A DNA stretch of 64,000 bases from JADZAI01 sp047602465. Its GTDB lineage: Bacteria; Pseudomonadota; Alphaproteobacteria; Micropepsales; Micropepsaceae. How positions within the stretch are numbered: position 1 is the first letter of the stretch; every line of letters starts with the position of its first letter. Position numbers and translations under genes: made by a program. The stretch covers positions 1,178,001 to 1,242,000 of the forward strand of contig JASGHF010000001.1 in the NCBI GenBank assembly GCA_047602465.1, read 5' to 3'. Under the pieces are notes generated by a model. It was not told where the DNA came from. It was given only the letters and a program-made list of their open reading frames with translations, and ran no database searches. Of the stretch, positions 34,647 to 44,288 are shown piece by piece.

Positions 34647-35801
34647 TCAAAACCCCCGCCCCCGCGCCTCGACCGGCCAGATATCCACCAGCACATCGCC
34701 CTCCACCACATGGATGGCGTCGTACAAATTCACCGTCGGGTCGCAATGCGGCACGACGCAGGACAGCACCGCCCCCAGCGCCGGGCGGTCCGCCGCCTCG
34801 CCGCACAGCACGCCGCCCTGCTCGTCGCCGAAGAAGAAATAGCTGGCCGTCGGCCCCGCGCCTTTCGCCAGCACCGGCGGCCCCGCATCCGTCGCAAACG
34901 ATTTCAGCCCTGCGTCGGTCGTGCAGAGCTGCGGCAGCGCCGCCGAGATCACCGTCGTCTGCACGAACAGCGCCGTCTCGAAGGGCGGCGCATCCCCCGC
35001 CTTGGTCCACACGTCGTTATATTCGCGGTCCATGAAGACATAGGAACCGCCCTGCAACTCGGTCAGCACGCCGAACGCCGGATCGATATGCACCGTGCCC
35101 GTGCCGCCGCCGGTCATGATCTTCGGCGGCAGATTGCGGCGGGTCAGCTCATCGCGCACGCCCGCCATCATCTCCAGCGCGGCCTTCGACTTCGCCGCGC
35201 GCTCGGCCGCATCGCCCAGATGCATCAGATGCCCGGCATAGGCCTGCAACCCCTCGAAGGTGAGGCCGTCCTCGCCCGCCACCGCAACGGCCAGATCCGC
35301 CGCCTTCTCCGGCGCGATGCCCGTGCGATGCAGCCCGATATCCAGATCGACCACGACGCCCAAAGGTTTGCCGCTCGCCCGCGCGACAGCCCCCAGCCGC
35401 GCCACCATCTCCGGCGCATCGACCACGACCATCAATCCGTCGGCGTGCGCGTTCAGCGCCGCCAGCCGCACCAGCGCCTGCTCTGCGACGAGGGGCGAGG
35501 TCAGCAGAATGTCGTTCACGCCTGCCGCGGTCAGCGCTTCCGCCTCACCCAGCTTGGCGCAGCAGAACCCCACCGCCCCCGCCTCGCGCTGCAGCTTGGC
35601 GATGCTCGCGCATTTATGGCTCTTGGCATGGGGCCGAAGGGCGATCCCCGCCTCGGCGCACAGCTTCGCCATCAAGGCGATATTGCGCTTCAGCACATCC
35701 AGCTCCACCACCAGCGCGGGCGTCGCCAGCGCGGCACGCCCACCCGCCACGCCGATCAGATGCCGGTTCACATCGAGGGCAGGGATCGCGCGATAGGTCA
35801 T
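34647..35801 (-). CDS. DSD1-family PLP enzyme
   Basis: 384 residues, a fold-type III PLP enzyme related to D-serine dehydratase (DSD1) and D-threonine aldolase. The PLP Lys lies in LRPHAKSHK near residue 60, the phosphate-binding region is MTGGGTGT, and the C-terminal metal site is PHCDPTVNLYD (His, Cys). It may act on a D-amino acid such as D-threonine, D-serine or 3-hydroxyaspartate; the substrate is not determined. It follows the phosphofructokinase gene by 4 bases and is probably co-transcribed. Confidence 0.88.
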   Translation of the reverse strand: MTYRAIPALDVNRHLIGVAGGRAALATPALVVELDVLKRNIALMAKLCAEAGIALRPHAKSHKCASIAKLQREAGAVGFCCAKLGEAEALTAAGVNDILLTSPLVAEQALVRLAALNAHADGLMVVVDAPEMVARLGAVARASGKPLGVVVDLDIGLHRTGIAPEKAADLAVAVAGEDGLTFEGLQAYAGHLMHLGDAAERAAKSKAALEMMAGVRDELTRRNLPPKIMTGGGTGTVHIDPAFGVLTELQGGSYVFMDREYNDVWTKAGDAPPFETALFVQTTVISAALPQLCTTDAGLKSFATDAGPPVLAKGAGPTASYFFFGDEQGGVLCGEAADRPALGAVLSCVVPHCDPTVNLYDAIHVVEGDVLVDIWPVEARGRGF

Positions 35802-35805
35802 CGTC

Positions 35806-36954
35806 TCATCCTATGAAGGCAGGCCGCCCGTCCATCGCGGTGATGCGCGGACGATAGGTCTCCACATCGTACATGCGGTTCACCTCGACGCTGCGCCGGC
35901 CCTTGCCAGGTTCGCCGGCATCCAGCGCGACATACTTGCCGCCCTGCACCGCGCAGAAGCGGCCAAAGCGCTTCTGCGCCACCAGCTCCACGGCGAATGT
36001 CGCAAAACCCGTCGCCAGCATCCGGTCGAACGAATCCGGCGGACCGGACCGCATCATATAGGCGAGCCGCTGCACGATCGTGTCCAGCCCCGTGCGCTGC
36101 TTGATCTCCGCGCCGATCACCTCGCCGATGCCGCCGAGCCTGCGGCGGCCATAGGCGTCGGCCTCGCCATGCTCCACCTCCGCCCCGCCCTCCAGCGTCA
36201 CGCCCTCGGCGGCGACGATGACGGAATAGCGCGACGGGTTCGCCGCATGATCGGCCGCCGCAAACGCCGCCAGCCGTTCCGCATCCACCGGCACTTCGGA
36301 AATCAGCGTCCGGTCGGCATCGGCCAGCAACCCGGTCAGCAGCGCCGTCTCGCCCGACCGGCGGCCGAACAGCTCCACGATCAGCACGCGCTCATGGCTG
36401 CCGGCGGTGGTGCGCAGCGCCGTCACCGCATCGACCGAGCGGGTGATCGCGGTCGAATAGCCGATGCACACATCGGTGCCCCAGACATCGTTGTCCATGG
36501 TCTTGGGGAAGGTGACGATGGGCAGGCCGGCCTTCGCCAGCTTGGCGCCATAGGCCAGCGTCCCGTCGCCGCCCACCGCGATCAGCGCATCCAGCTTCAG
36601 CGCCTCGAACGCCTTGACGACATCGCCCGTCAGATCGGCGGTCTTCGCCCCCGGCGCGAACCGCCCTGTCAGCCGCTGCGGCGTCTCGGCGAGGGTCAGC
36701 CGGTCGGGGTCGATGCGCGAGGTGTGGAGGATCGTCCCGCCCGTCCGGTCGATCGTCCGCACCCGCTCGGGCGAAAGCTCCATCAGCCATTCGGCGCTCG
36801 CCGGGTCGGCAGGGTCGTAATGGACCAGGCTCTCCCAGCCGCGCCTCAGCCCGGTCACGGACCAGCCGCGCTGCGCCGCCTCGCGCACCACGGTCTTGAT
36901 CGCCACGTTGAGTCCCGGCACGTCGCCGCCGCCGGTCAGCATTCCAATCCGCAT
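35806..36954 (-). CDS. 6-phosphofructokinase family protein
   Basis: 382 residues, phosphorylating fructose-6-phosphate. It begins MRIGMLTGGGDVPGLN; the phosphoryl-donor loop reads GGDGTLAYG (Gly after Asp, as in ATP-dependent enzymes), while the catalytic loop is PKTMDNDVWGTD with Lys, as in pyrophosphate-dependent and group III ATP enzymes. MRSGPPDSFDRML replaces the usual QRGG segment. The motif mix fits a group III ATP-PFK but leaves the donor open. Together with pgi in this window it supplies upper glycolysis. Confidence 0.88.
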   Translation of the reverse strand: MRIGMLTGGGDVPGLNVAIKTVVREAAQRGWSVTGLRRGWESLVHYDPADPASAEWLMELSPERVRTIDRTGGTILHTSRIDPDRLTLAETPQRLTGRFAPGAKTADLTGDVVKAFEALKLDALIAVGGDGTLAYGAKLAKAGLPIVTFPKTMDNDVWGTDVCIGYSTAITRSVDAVTALRTTAGSHERVLIVELFGRRSGETALLTGLLADADRTLISEVPVDAERLAAFAAADHAANPSRYSVIVAAEGVTLEGGAEVEHGEADAYGRRRLGGIGEVIGAEIKQRTGLDTIVQRLAYMMRSGPPDSFDRMLATGFATFAVELVAQKRFGRFCAVQGGKYVALDAGEPGKGRRSVEVNRMYDVETYRPRITAMDGRPAFIG

Positions 36955-37072
36955 GCCCCATGCCTAGCGCGCGCGGCCCGGAATTGCCAACGCGCCGCAT
37001 GGCGTTTCCGCAAGGCCCGTGATGACCTCCATTTGCGCCCGGGGGGACGCACCTGAAGGAAAGCCACACACG

Positions 37073-38014
37073 ATGAAGCGTTTTGTTCCGGTCCTGGCTG
37101 CGACCGTCCTGTTCGCGCTGCCCGCGCCGGCCTTCGCCCAGGACGACACGACCGTCACCGACGCCGAAGCCGGGGCCATGGTCGACGAGATCGACGCCGC
37201 CGAAGACGACGGCAACGGCCCCTACCGCCAGGCCTACGAGAAAGCCGCGAAGGCGCTCGCCGCCGCCTATCCCGACCTGCCGCCGGAGGAGGTGGAGCGC
37301 ATCACGCTCTATATCCTCGGCAACACGGTCAACACGCTCTTCCACGAATACGGCCACGGCCTGGTGTCCGAGCTGGGCCTGCCCATCGTCGCCAGGGAGG
37401 AAGACGCGGTCGACAACCTCGCCAACATCATCATGGTGGCGAAGACCAGCGATCCTGCGCTCGACAGCATGCTGCGCGCCGTCGCGGACGACTACTTCAC
37501 CAATGGCCGGTTCTCGGAAGACAATGGCGAGGAAGCCTCGCCCTGGGACGAGCATTCGCCCGACAAGGCCCGCGCCTATGACGTGATCTGCACGCTCGTG
37601 GGGGCCGATCCGGAAAGCTACAAGGAGGCCGCCGACAATGCCGGCATGCCGGCCGAGCGCCAGGAGGCCTGCGCGGGCGAGTACGAGCAGAAGCTCGAAG
37701 CCTGGGACAAGCTGCTCGGCCCCTATTATCTGAAAGAGGGCGAGACCAACAAAAAGGTCACCGTCACCTACGGCAAGCCGTCAGAGGCGACCGCCACCAT
37801 GGCCGCGTTCATCAAGGACAGCGGCATCATGCAGGTCGTCACCGACGAGATCACCGCCATGGTGAAGCTGCCGAACGACATCCATGCCGAAGTCACGGCC
37901 TGCGACGATTCCAACGCCTATTGGAGTCCCGACGACCGCAAGCTCACCCTCTGCTACGAGATTGTGCAGAGCTATTACGACAACGCCGCCGGGGGCGCCG
38001 CGTCCCCGGAATAG
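37073..38014 (+). CDS. DUF4344-type putative metallopeptidase
   Basis: 313 residues from the ATG at 37073 (GAAGGAAA about 9 bases upstream). Signal peptide cleaved near AFAQD (about residue 21). A zinc-peptidase motif H-E-x-x-H is seen as FHEYGHGLVSELGLP near residue 100, with the following acidic REEDAVDNLAN likely to give the third ligand. Four Cys residues in the C-terminal half could form disulfides. It is periplasmic or secreted. DUF4344 is an uncharacterised putative peptidase family. Confidence 0.85.
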   Translation: MKRFVPVLAATVLFALPAPAFAQDDTTVTDAEAGAMVDEIDAAEDDGNGPYRQAYEKAAKALAAAYPDLPPEEVERITLYILGNTVNTLFHEYGHGLVSELGLPIVAREEDAVDNLANIIMVAKTSDPALDSMLRAVADDYFTNGRFSEDNGEEASPWDEHSPDKARAYDVICTLVGADPESYKEAADNAGMPAERQEACAGEYEQKLEAWDKLLGPYYLKEGETNKKVTVTYGKPSEATATMAAFIKDSGIMQVVTDEITAMVKLPNDIHAEVTACDDSNAYWSPDDRKLTLCYEIVQSYYDNAAGGAASPE

Positions 38015-38070
38015 GCCGCGTCACAATATCCCCTCGCGCCTGCGGGCCTTCCGTGTACTGATCGTGCGCG

Positions 38071-39099
38071 ATGAAGACCGTCGTCACGCCCCTGCACCAG
38101 GCGCACGCCCACGAGCATGAGTTCGAGGGCGGCCGCCTCATTCCGGCGAAGGATGTCCCCGCCCGGGCCGAGCTGATCCTCGACGCCATCCGCGCCCGGG
38201 GCCTCGGCGACATCGTCCAGCCCGCGCATTTCGGCAACGAGCCGATCCTGCGCGTCCACGCGTCGGAATTCGTCCATGTGCTGGAACAGGCATGGCTGCG
38301 CTGGTCGGCCAAATACGGCTACGAGGTGCGCGAGGCCTTTCCCTCCGCCTGGCCCGCCCGCGGCATGCGTCCCGGCACCGAGGATATCGAGGCGGCGCTC
38401 GGCAGCTATTGCTTCGATACCGCGACGCCCATCGTCGCGGGCACCTGGGCCGCCGCGCGTCAGGCGGCGGACGCGGCCCTCACCGCCGCCCGGCTCGTCC
38501 TTCGCGGCGAGCGCGCGGCCTTCGCGCTCACAAGGCCGCCCGGCCATCACGCGTCGTCCGACATCTATGGCGGCTATTGCTATCTCAACAACGCCGCCAT
38601 CGCCGCCCAGTCGATGACCGATCAGGGCCGCCGCGTCGCCATCCTCGATGTCGACATGCATCACGGCAACGGCACGCAATCCATCTTCTATGGCCGCGAC
38701 GATGTGCTGACCGTCTCGATCCACGGCGACCCGGCGCAGTTCTATCCGCATTATCTCGGGCACGCCGACGAGACCGGCGAAGGCGCGGGCGAAGGCTTCA
38801 ACCTCAACCTGCCGCTGCCCACCGGCACGGCCTGGGGCGGCTGGGCGCCGGCGCTGGAAGCCGCGCTCGCCCGCGTCCTCGACTTCGCGCCGGACATGCT
38901 GGTGGTGCCGCTGGGCGTCGACACGCATCTGGGCGACCCGGCGGGCGGCTTCCGTCTGGAAGGGACCGATTTCAAGCGCATCGGCGCGGCGCTCGCCAGG
39001 GCGAATGTCCCGACGCTCTTCACCATGGAAGGCGGCTACCGCCTCGACACGCTGGGCAGCGCGGTGGCCGACGTCCTCACCGCCTTCGAAGGCGGTTGA
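38071..39099 (+). CDS. Histone-deacetylase-family amidohydrolase
   Basis: 342 residues of the class II HDAC/acetylpolyamine amidohydrolase/AcuC-like family. Catalytic His pair in RPPGHHASSD, zinc ligands Asp and His in LDVDMHHGNGTQ and Asp in LGVDTHLGDP, and the C-terminal MEGGYR. In bacteria these remove acetyl groups from polyamines or small molecules, or from lysines. No histone partner is near. It is cytoplasmic. The neighbours (DUF4344 peptidase, small membrane protein, LanC-like) do not give a clear pathway. Confidence 0.92.
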   Translation: MKTVVTPLHQAHAHEHEFEGGRLIPAKDVPARAELILDAIRARGLGDIVQPAHFGNEPILRVHASEFVHVLEQAWLRWSAKYGYEVREAFPSAWPARGMRPGTEDIEAALGSYCFDTATPIVAGTWAAARQAADAALTAARLVLRGERAAFALTRPPGHHASSDIYGGYCYLNNAAIAAQSMTDQGRRVAILDVDMHHGNGTQSIFYGRDDVLTVSIHGDPAQFYPHYLGHADETGEGAGEGFNLNLPLPTGTAWGGWAPALEAALARVLDFAPDMLVVPLGVDTHLGDPAGGFRLEGTDFKRIGAALARANVPTLFTMEGGYRLDTLGSAVADVLTAFEGG

Positions 39100-39127
39100 G
39101 GTGCCTCACCGGGCAGGAGGGATTCTG

Positions 39128-39319
39128 ATGGCGCAGGATGACTGGCGGGAAGTCCGGCGGCTGCTGCCGAAGGCCCTGCTCACCACGATTTTTGTATTGG
39201 CGCTCTTCGTTGGCTTGTTCGCGGCATGGGGACCCGACGCCGCCATACTGGGGCTGGTGGTCTACGGGCTTGCCGATTGGCTTTTTGACCCCTTGGGCTA
39301 TCGCAAAAAGCCAGACTAA
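39128..39319 (+). CDS. Small membrane protein
   Basis: 63 residues from the ATG at 39128, preceded by GGGCAGGAGGG, a good ribosome binding site. Charged N-terminus (MAQDDWREVRRLLPKALL), one long or two short hydrophobic segments (about 18-50), and a basic end (GYRKKPD). No family recognised. It follows the HDAC gene by 28 bases and precedes the LanC-like gene by about 50. Confidence 0.65.
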   Translation: MAQDDWREVRRLLPKALLTTIFVLALFVGLFAAWGPDAAILGLVVYGLADWLFDPLGYRKKPD

Positions 39320-39370
39320 CTTGATAGCCGCCTTCATTGGCGCGCACCTGCATCGAAGGCGGACAAACCC

Positions 39371-40553
39371 CTGCTCCCGATCCATCCCGAACGCCACGAG
39401 GCCCTGACCGCGCGCCCCTGGGACGACGCCGTCGCCACCGCCGCCATCGCCCGCATCGCGGCCGCCACGCGCGCCGCCATGTCGGCGGACGGCCTCTGGC
39501 CGGCCCACCCCTCCGACGCCGACCCGCAAAATGCCGGCCCCTTCACCGATCTCTATTTCGGCGCGGCGGGCGTCATCTGGGCGCTCGACCATCTTGAGCG
39601 CGCGGGCGCCGCCGCACCGGGCGCGCCGCTCCATCCCCATCTCGATGGCATTCTCGCGCGCAACCGGCGCGAGACCGGCGACGCCAGCTGGCTCGGCGGC
39701 TCCACGGGCATCCTCTTCACGCACCACAAGCTCGCGCCCCATCCCGCCCGCGCCGCAGACCTCGCAGCGGCCATTCTCGGCAATGCCGGCGACCCCTCGC
39801 TCGAAATCATGTGCGGCTCGCCCGGCTCGATGCTCGCCGCCCTCGCGCTCTACCGCCAGACCGGCGATGGCGCCGCAGCCGATCTCTTCCGCACCGGAGC
39901 CGAAGCGCTCATCGCCCGTCTCGCGGCGCATGACGATATCGGCGGCGCGCCGGTCTGGACCCAGATGCTCTATGGCCGCCCCGCGCGCTATCTCGGCGCG
40001 GTCCATGGCTTCGCCGGAAACGTCTTCGTCCTCAATGCGGGCCGCGACCTGCTCGATGCGGCGGCATGGGCCGCGCTCGCGCCCCGCCTCGCCCACACCG
40101 TCGAAGCCACCGCCGTCCGCTCGGGCGGCGAGGTGAACTGGCCCTCCCATGTCGGCCCTCTCCGGCCCGAGGCCGCCCATCTCGTCCAGCACTGCCATGG
40201 CGCGCCCGGCATGGTGACGGCCCTCGCCGCCTGCGACGCCATCGACGATGCGCTTCTCACCGGCGCGGGCGACCTCATCTGGCGCGCGGGGCCGCTCGCG
40301 AAAGGCGCAGGCCTCTGTCACGGCACGGCCGGCAACGGCTACGCCTTCCTCGCCCTTTTCCGCCGCACGGGCGACGAGATTCTGGCTCGCCCGCGCCCGC
40401 GCCTTCGCCATGCACGCCCTTGGGCAAAGCGAGGCCGCCGCTGAGGCCTCGGGCCTGCGCTTCTCGCTCTGGACCGGCGATCCGGGCCTCGCCTGCTTCC
40501 TTCAGGATTGCCGCACCGGCGCAGGCGGCTTCCCCACGATGGACGTTCTTTAA
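39371..40553 (+). pseudogene. LanC-like protein, frameshifted
   Basis: About 393 residues if one extra base near 40380 is removed. Alpha-toroid LanC-like protein: zinc-type motifs VQHCHGAPG and GLCHGTAGNGY are both present before the break. After FRRTGDE the frame shifts; the true end (FWLARARAFAMHALG, WTGDPGLACFLQDC, TMDVL) runs in another frame to a TAA at 40553. No ATG, GTG or TTG begins the conserved N-terminus; CTG at 39371 has AAGGCGGA about 8 bases upstream and gives HPERHEALTARPWDD, usual for the family. ATG 39479 would lose about 36 residues. No lantibiotic precursor or LanB/M is nearby, so the role is unknown. Confidence 0.75.
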
Positions 40554-40610
40554 GCGCCCATGACCTTTAAGGGACCATGACGACGGCGATCCGGATATAG
40601 GATTTTCGTC

Positions 40611-40661
40611 TTGACATTTCTGATTATGTTCCTATATCGTTCCCTCGATTGATTGGGGAAC
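40611..40661 (+). promoter_or_regulatory. Promoter with candidate LexA (SOS) box
   Basis: TTGACA (40611-40616), a 16-base spacer and TATATC (40633-40638) give a strong sigma-70 promoter 31 bases before the next ATG. Overlapping the -10 is GTTC-N7-GTTC (40628-40631 and 40639-40642), the direct-repeat LexA box known from alphaproteobacteria. A second feature, GTTCCC (40639-40644) and GGGAAC (40656-40661), forms an inverted repeat sharing the right half-site. Binding of LexA here would block the polymerase. Confidence 0.65.
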
Positions 40662-40668
40662 ACAGAAA

Positions 40669-41628
40669 ATGACTCTCGTACTGCATGACCTTCTCCCACG
40701 CTTCGGCGGCGGCTATCGCGGCGCGCGGCCCGGCGCCATCGCCGCGGCGGTGGAACGCATCATCCTTGAGAAGATGCTGTCGGTCGGCCTCACCGCGCAG
40801 GCGCGCATGATGTGCAACGGCCCGGCCGAAGCGGCCGCCGGCTGGTCGGCGGCGGAGGACGGCGTCTACAAGGCGGCGCGCGCGCTCAACCTGCTGGCCC
40901 AGGCCTCGGCCCGCATCGCCAAAACATATGCCGAGGACACCCGCTTCAACGACGACCGCGCCTATGGCGAGATCACGCCTGAACCGCGCCTCGAAACGCT
41001 CGCCCAGCAGGCGATCTATTCGACCGACCGCCATACCCTGAAGGACGTGGCCGACCGGCGCTTCGGCGAGGAGGCCTTCCAGGATCAGGTCTGGAAGCAT
41101 GTCCATGAAAACGCGCGCAGGCATCACGCCTATCTCGATGCGACGATCGAGCGGCTGCGGCGCTACGAGCCGAACTGGCTGAACTACGAACAGCACCAGG
41201 CGGCGCTGGAAGCCGCCGCCGAGGCGGGCAAGACCGCGCCGGCGCAGCGCGAACCCGACGAGGCCGCTCACCCCGACCGCGACCGCACGAACGCAGAGAA
41301 GCTGCGGGCCGACGCCGCGGCGATGAACAAACTGGCGATCGAAAAAACGCAAAAACGAGTCGTTGTGGAGAAGGCGGGCCAGCCCCCCATATCTGGTGCC
41401 GCGCCGCCCGCTCCGGCCGCGCCGCCGGCCTTGGCCGAGCCGCCGCCGCCGAAGAAGCGCGGCGCCCAGCCGGGCAATGTCCTCTCGCTCAAGACCGGGC
41501 GGCACACGGCCTCCGCCAGGGCCGAACGGGCCGAAGACAGCGCCATGCTGAAGGAGGTGCGGGCCTTCTGCGCCGAGGTCGACGGAATCGCGGAGGAGCT
41601 GGAGGCGGCGACCGCCCGCCCCGGCTAA
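40669..41628 (+). CDS. Unknown protein under putative SOS control
   Basis: 319 residues, no signal or membrane segment. The N-terminal 180 residues are mostly helical and charged (LAQASARIAKTYAEDTRF, KHVHENARRHHAYLDATIERL). A disordered Pro/Ala-rich linker (about 235-260) leads to PPPPKKRGAQPGNVLSLKTGRHTASARAE (shown in part), a basic motif that recalls the RGAPKGNxNALKHGxYT motif found in many phage- and plasmid-linked hypothetical proteins and some small terminases. No catalytic motif is seen. The preceding promoter carries GTTC-N7-GTTC. Base composition is like its neighbours. The function is unknown; DNA binding through the basic motif is plausible but unproven. Confidence 0.75.
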   Translation: MTLVLHDLLPRFGGGYRGARPGAIAAAVERIILEKMLSVGLTAQARMMCNGPAEAAAGWSAAEDGVYKAARALNLLAQASARIAKTYAEDTRFNDDRAYGEITPEPRLETLAQQAIYSTDRHTLKDVADRRFGEEAFQDQVWKHVHENARRHHAYLDATIERLRRYEPNWLNYEQHQAALEAAAEAGKTAPAQREPDEAAHPDRDRTNAEKLRADAAAMNKLAIEKTQKRVVVEKAGQPPISGAAPPAPAAPPALAEPPPPKKRGAQPGNVLSLKTGRHTASARAERAEDSAMLKEVRAFCAEVDGIAEELEAATARPG

Positions 41629-41686
41629 CCCCCTGATCCTGAATCGGATTTCACCGCCCCGTCATGGCAATTTCACGTCCCGGCCC

Positions 41687-41753
41687 TTGACACTCCGGGG
41701 GGTGGGTCCTACCTACCGCGCGCCTTTTGGCACTCGCTTTTGCGGAGTGCTAA
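41687..41753 (+). promoter_or_regulatory. groESL promoter and CIRCE element
   Basis: CIRCE inverted repeat TTGGCACTC-N9-GAGTGCTAA at 41727-41753, one base off the consensus TTAGCACTC-N9-GAGTGCTAA; this is the HrcA repressor site. Upstream TTGACA (41687-41692) with TACCTA 17 bases later is a plausible promoter. groES starts 41 bases after the element. Confidence 0.9.
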
Positions 41754-41794
41754 CAGCGCCCCGCATAACGAAATTCCGTTTCTAGGAGAGAAAC

Positions 41795-42106
41795 ATGGCT
41801 TTCCGTCCGCTCCACGACCGCGTGGTCGTCAAGCGCATCACCGAAGAGGCCAAGACGGCCGGCGGCATCATCATCCCCGACACCGCACAGGAAAAGCCGC
41901 AGGAAGGCGAAGTCGTCGCCGTCGGCCCCGGCGCGCTGAACGACAAGGGCGCCCGCGTCGCCCTCGACGTGAAGGCCGGCGACCGCGTGCTGTTCGGCAA
42001 GTGGTCGGGCACCGAAGTGAAGGTCGATGGCGAAGATCTCCTCATCATGAAGGAGAGCGACATCATGGGCATCGTCGAAGGCAAGAAGGCTTCGAAGAAG
42101 GGCTGA
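41795..42106 (+). CDS. groS: Co-chaperonin GroES
   Basis: 103 residues. Begins MAFRPLHDRVVVKRI, with mobile loop EEAKTAGGIIIPDTAQEKPQ and the conserved VGPGALND and GKWSGTEVKVDGEDLLIMKE (in part). It caps the GroEL ring. AGGAGAG lies about 6 bases before the ATG. First gene of groESL behind a CIRCE element, so heat-inducible through HrcA. Confidence 0.98.
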   Translation: MAFRPLHDRVVVKRITEEAKTAGGIIIPDTAQEKPQEGEVVAVGPGALNDKGARVALDVKAGDRVLFGKWSGTEVKVDGEDLLIMKESDIMGIVEGKKASKKG

Positions 42107-42155
42107 TCCGCGCACGGATCGCCCTTGTTCATTGAACACGTAAGGACAAACCAAA

Positions 42156-43805
<1,650 letters not shown>

Positions 43806-43843
43806 GGCGCTTGCGCGGGCTGCTCGCAGCCCCGCAAAGCCTT

Positions 43844-43879
43844 ATGGCCGGCGCAGGCCGGCCATCCACGCCTTGAAAT
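43844..43879. repeat. Dispersed palindromic element, family B, after groEL
   Basis: Perfect 9-base arms ATGGCCGGC (43844-43852) and GCCGGCCAT (43857-43865) around GCAG, followed by CCACGCCTT as in the copy at 30698-30740. Confidence 0.75.
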
Positions 43880-43883
43880 CTGG

Positions 43884-43912
43884 AAGGCCCGGGAGAAATC
43901 CCGGGCCTTTCG
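43884..43912 (+). terminator. Intrinsic terminator of groESL
   Basis: Perfect 11-bp stem AAGGCCCGGGA / TCCCGGGCCTT with a GAAA tetraloop, ending in TTTC. It lies 79 bases after the groEL stop and 30 bases before the next gene. Confidence 0.9.
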
Positions 43913-43941
43913 CTTGCCCGCTTACCTCGTCATGGTGCCCC

Positions 43942-44277
43942 ATGCTTCGCTCCCACTGGACAGGGTTCCTCCTGCCCATCCTTCTCGGCCTCATCGTCGC
44001 CTTCGTGGCGCTGTTCTCGGTCGGGGTTCCGATGGCGCTGCTGCTCTCGCTCTTCGGCACCGATCCGCTGTCGAGCTTCTATTTCGTCATCATGACCGAC
44101 AAGCCGACCCTCGCCGGCGTCACCGGCGCGGCCGGCGTCACGCTCGCCATGTGGCTCGGCCATCTCGCCAGCCGCACGCAGAGCTGGGTTTCCTGGTTCG
44201 CATGGGGCGTCGCCGGCTATGCCTTCGCCGCCCTTGCGATCTGGACGCTGGTGCCCCAAACCGTGCCTGCCGGATAA
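43942..44277 (+). CDS. Small integral membrane protein
   Basis: 111 residues from the ATG at 43942, with three hydrophobic helices (about 8-32, 52-72 and 82-105). No catalytic motif or known family is recognised. It lies 11 bases before the carbonic anhydrase gene, so co-transcription is likely. The frame extends upstream through the groEL terminator, which argues for the ATG used here. Confidence 0.65.
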   Translation: MLRSHWTGFLLPILLGLIVAFVALFSVGVPMALLLSLFGTDPLSSFYFVIMTDKPTLAGVTGAAGVTLAMWLGHLASRTQSWVSWFAWGVAGYAFAALAIWTLVPQTVPAG

Positions 44278-44288
44278 AAGGAGACATC

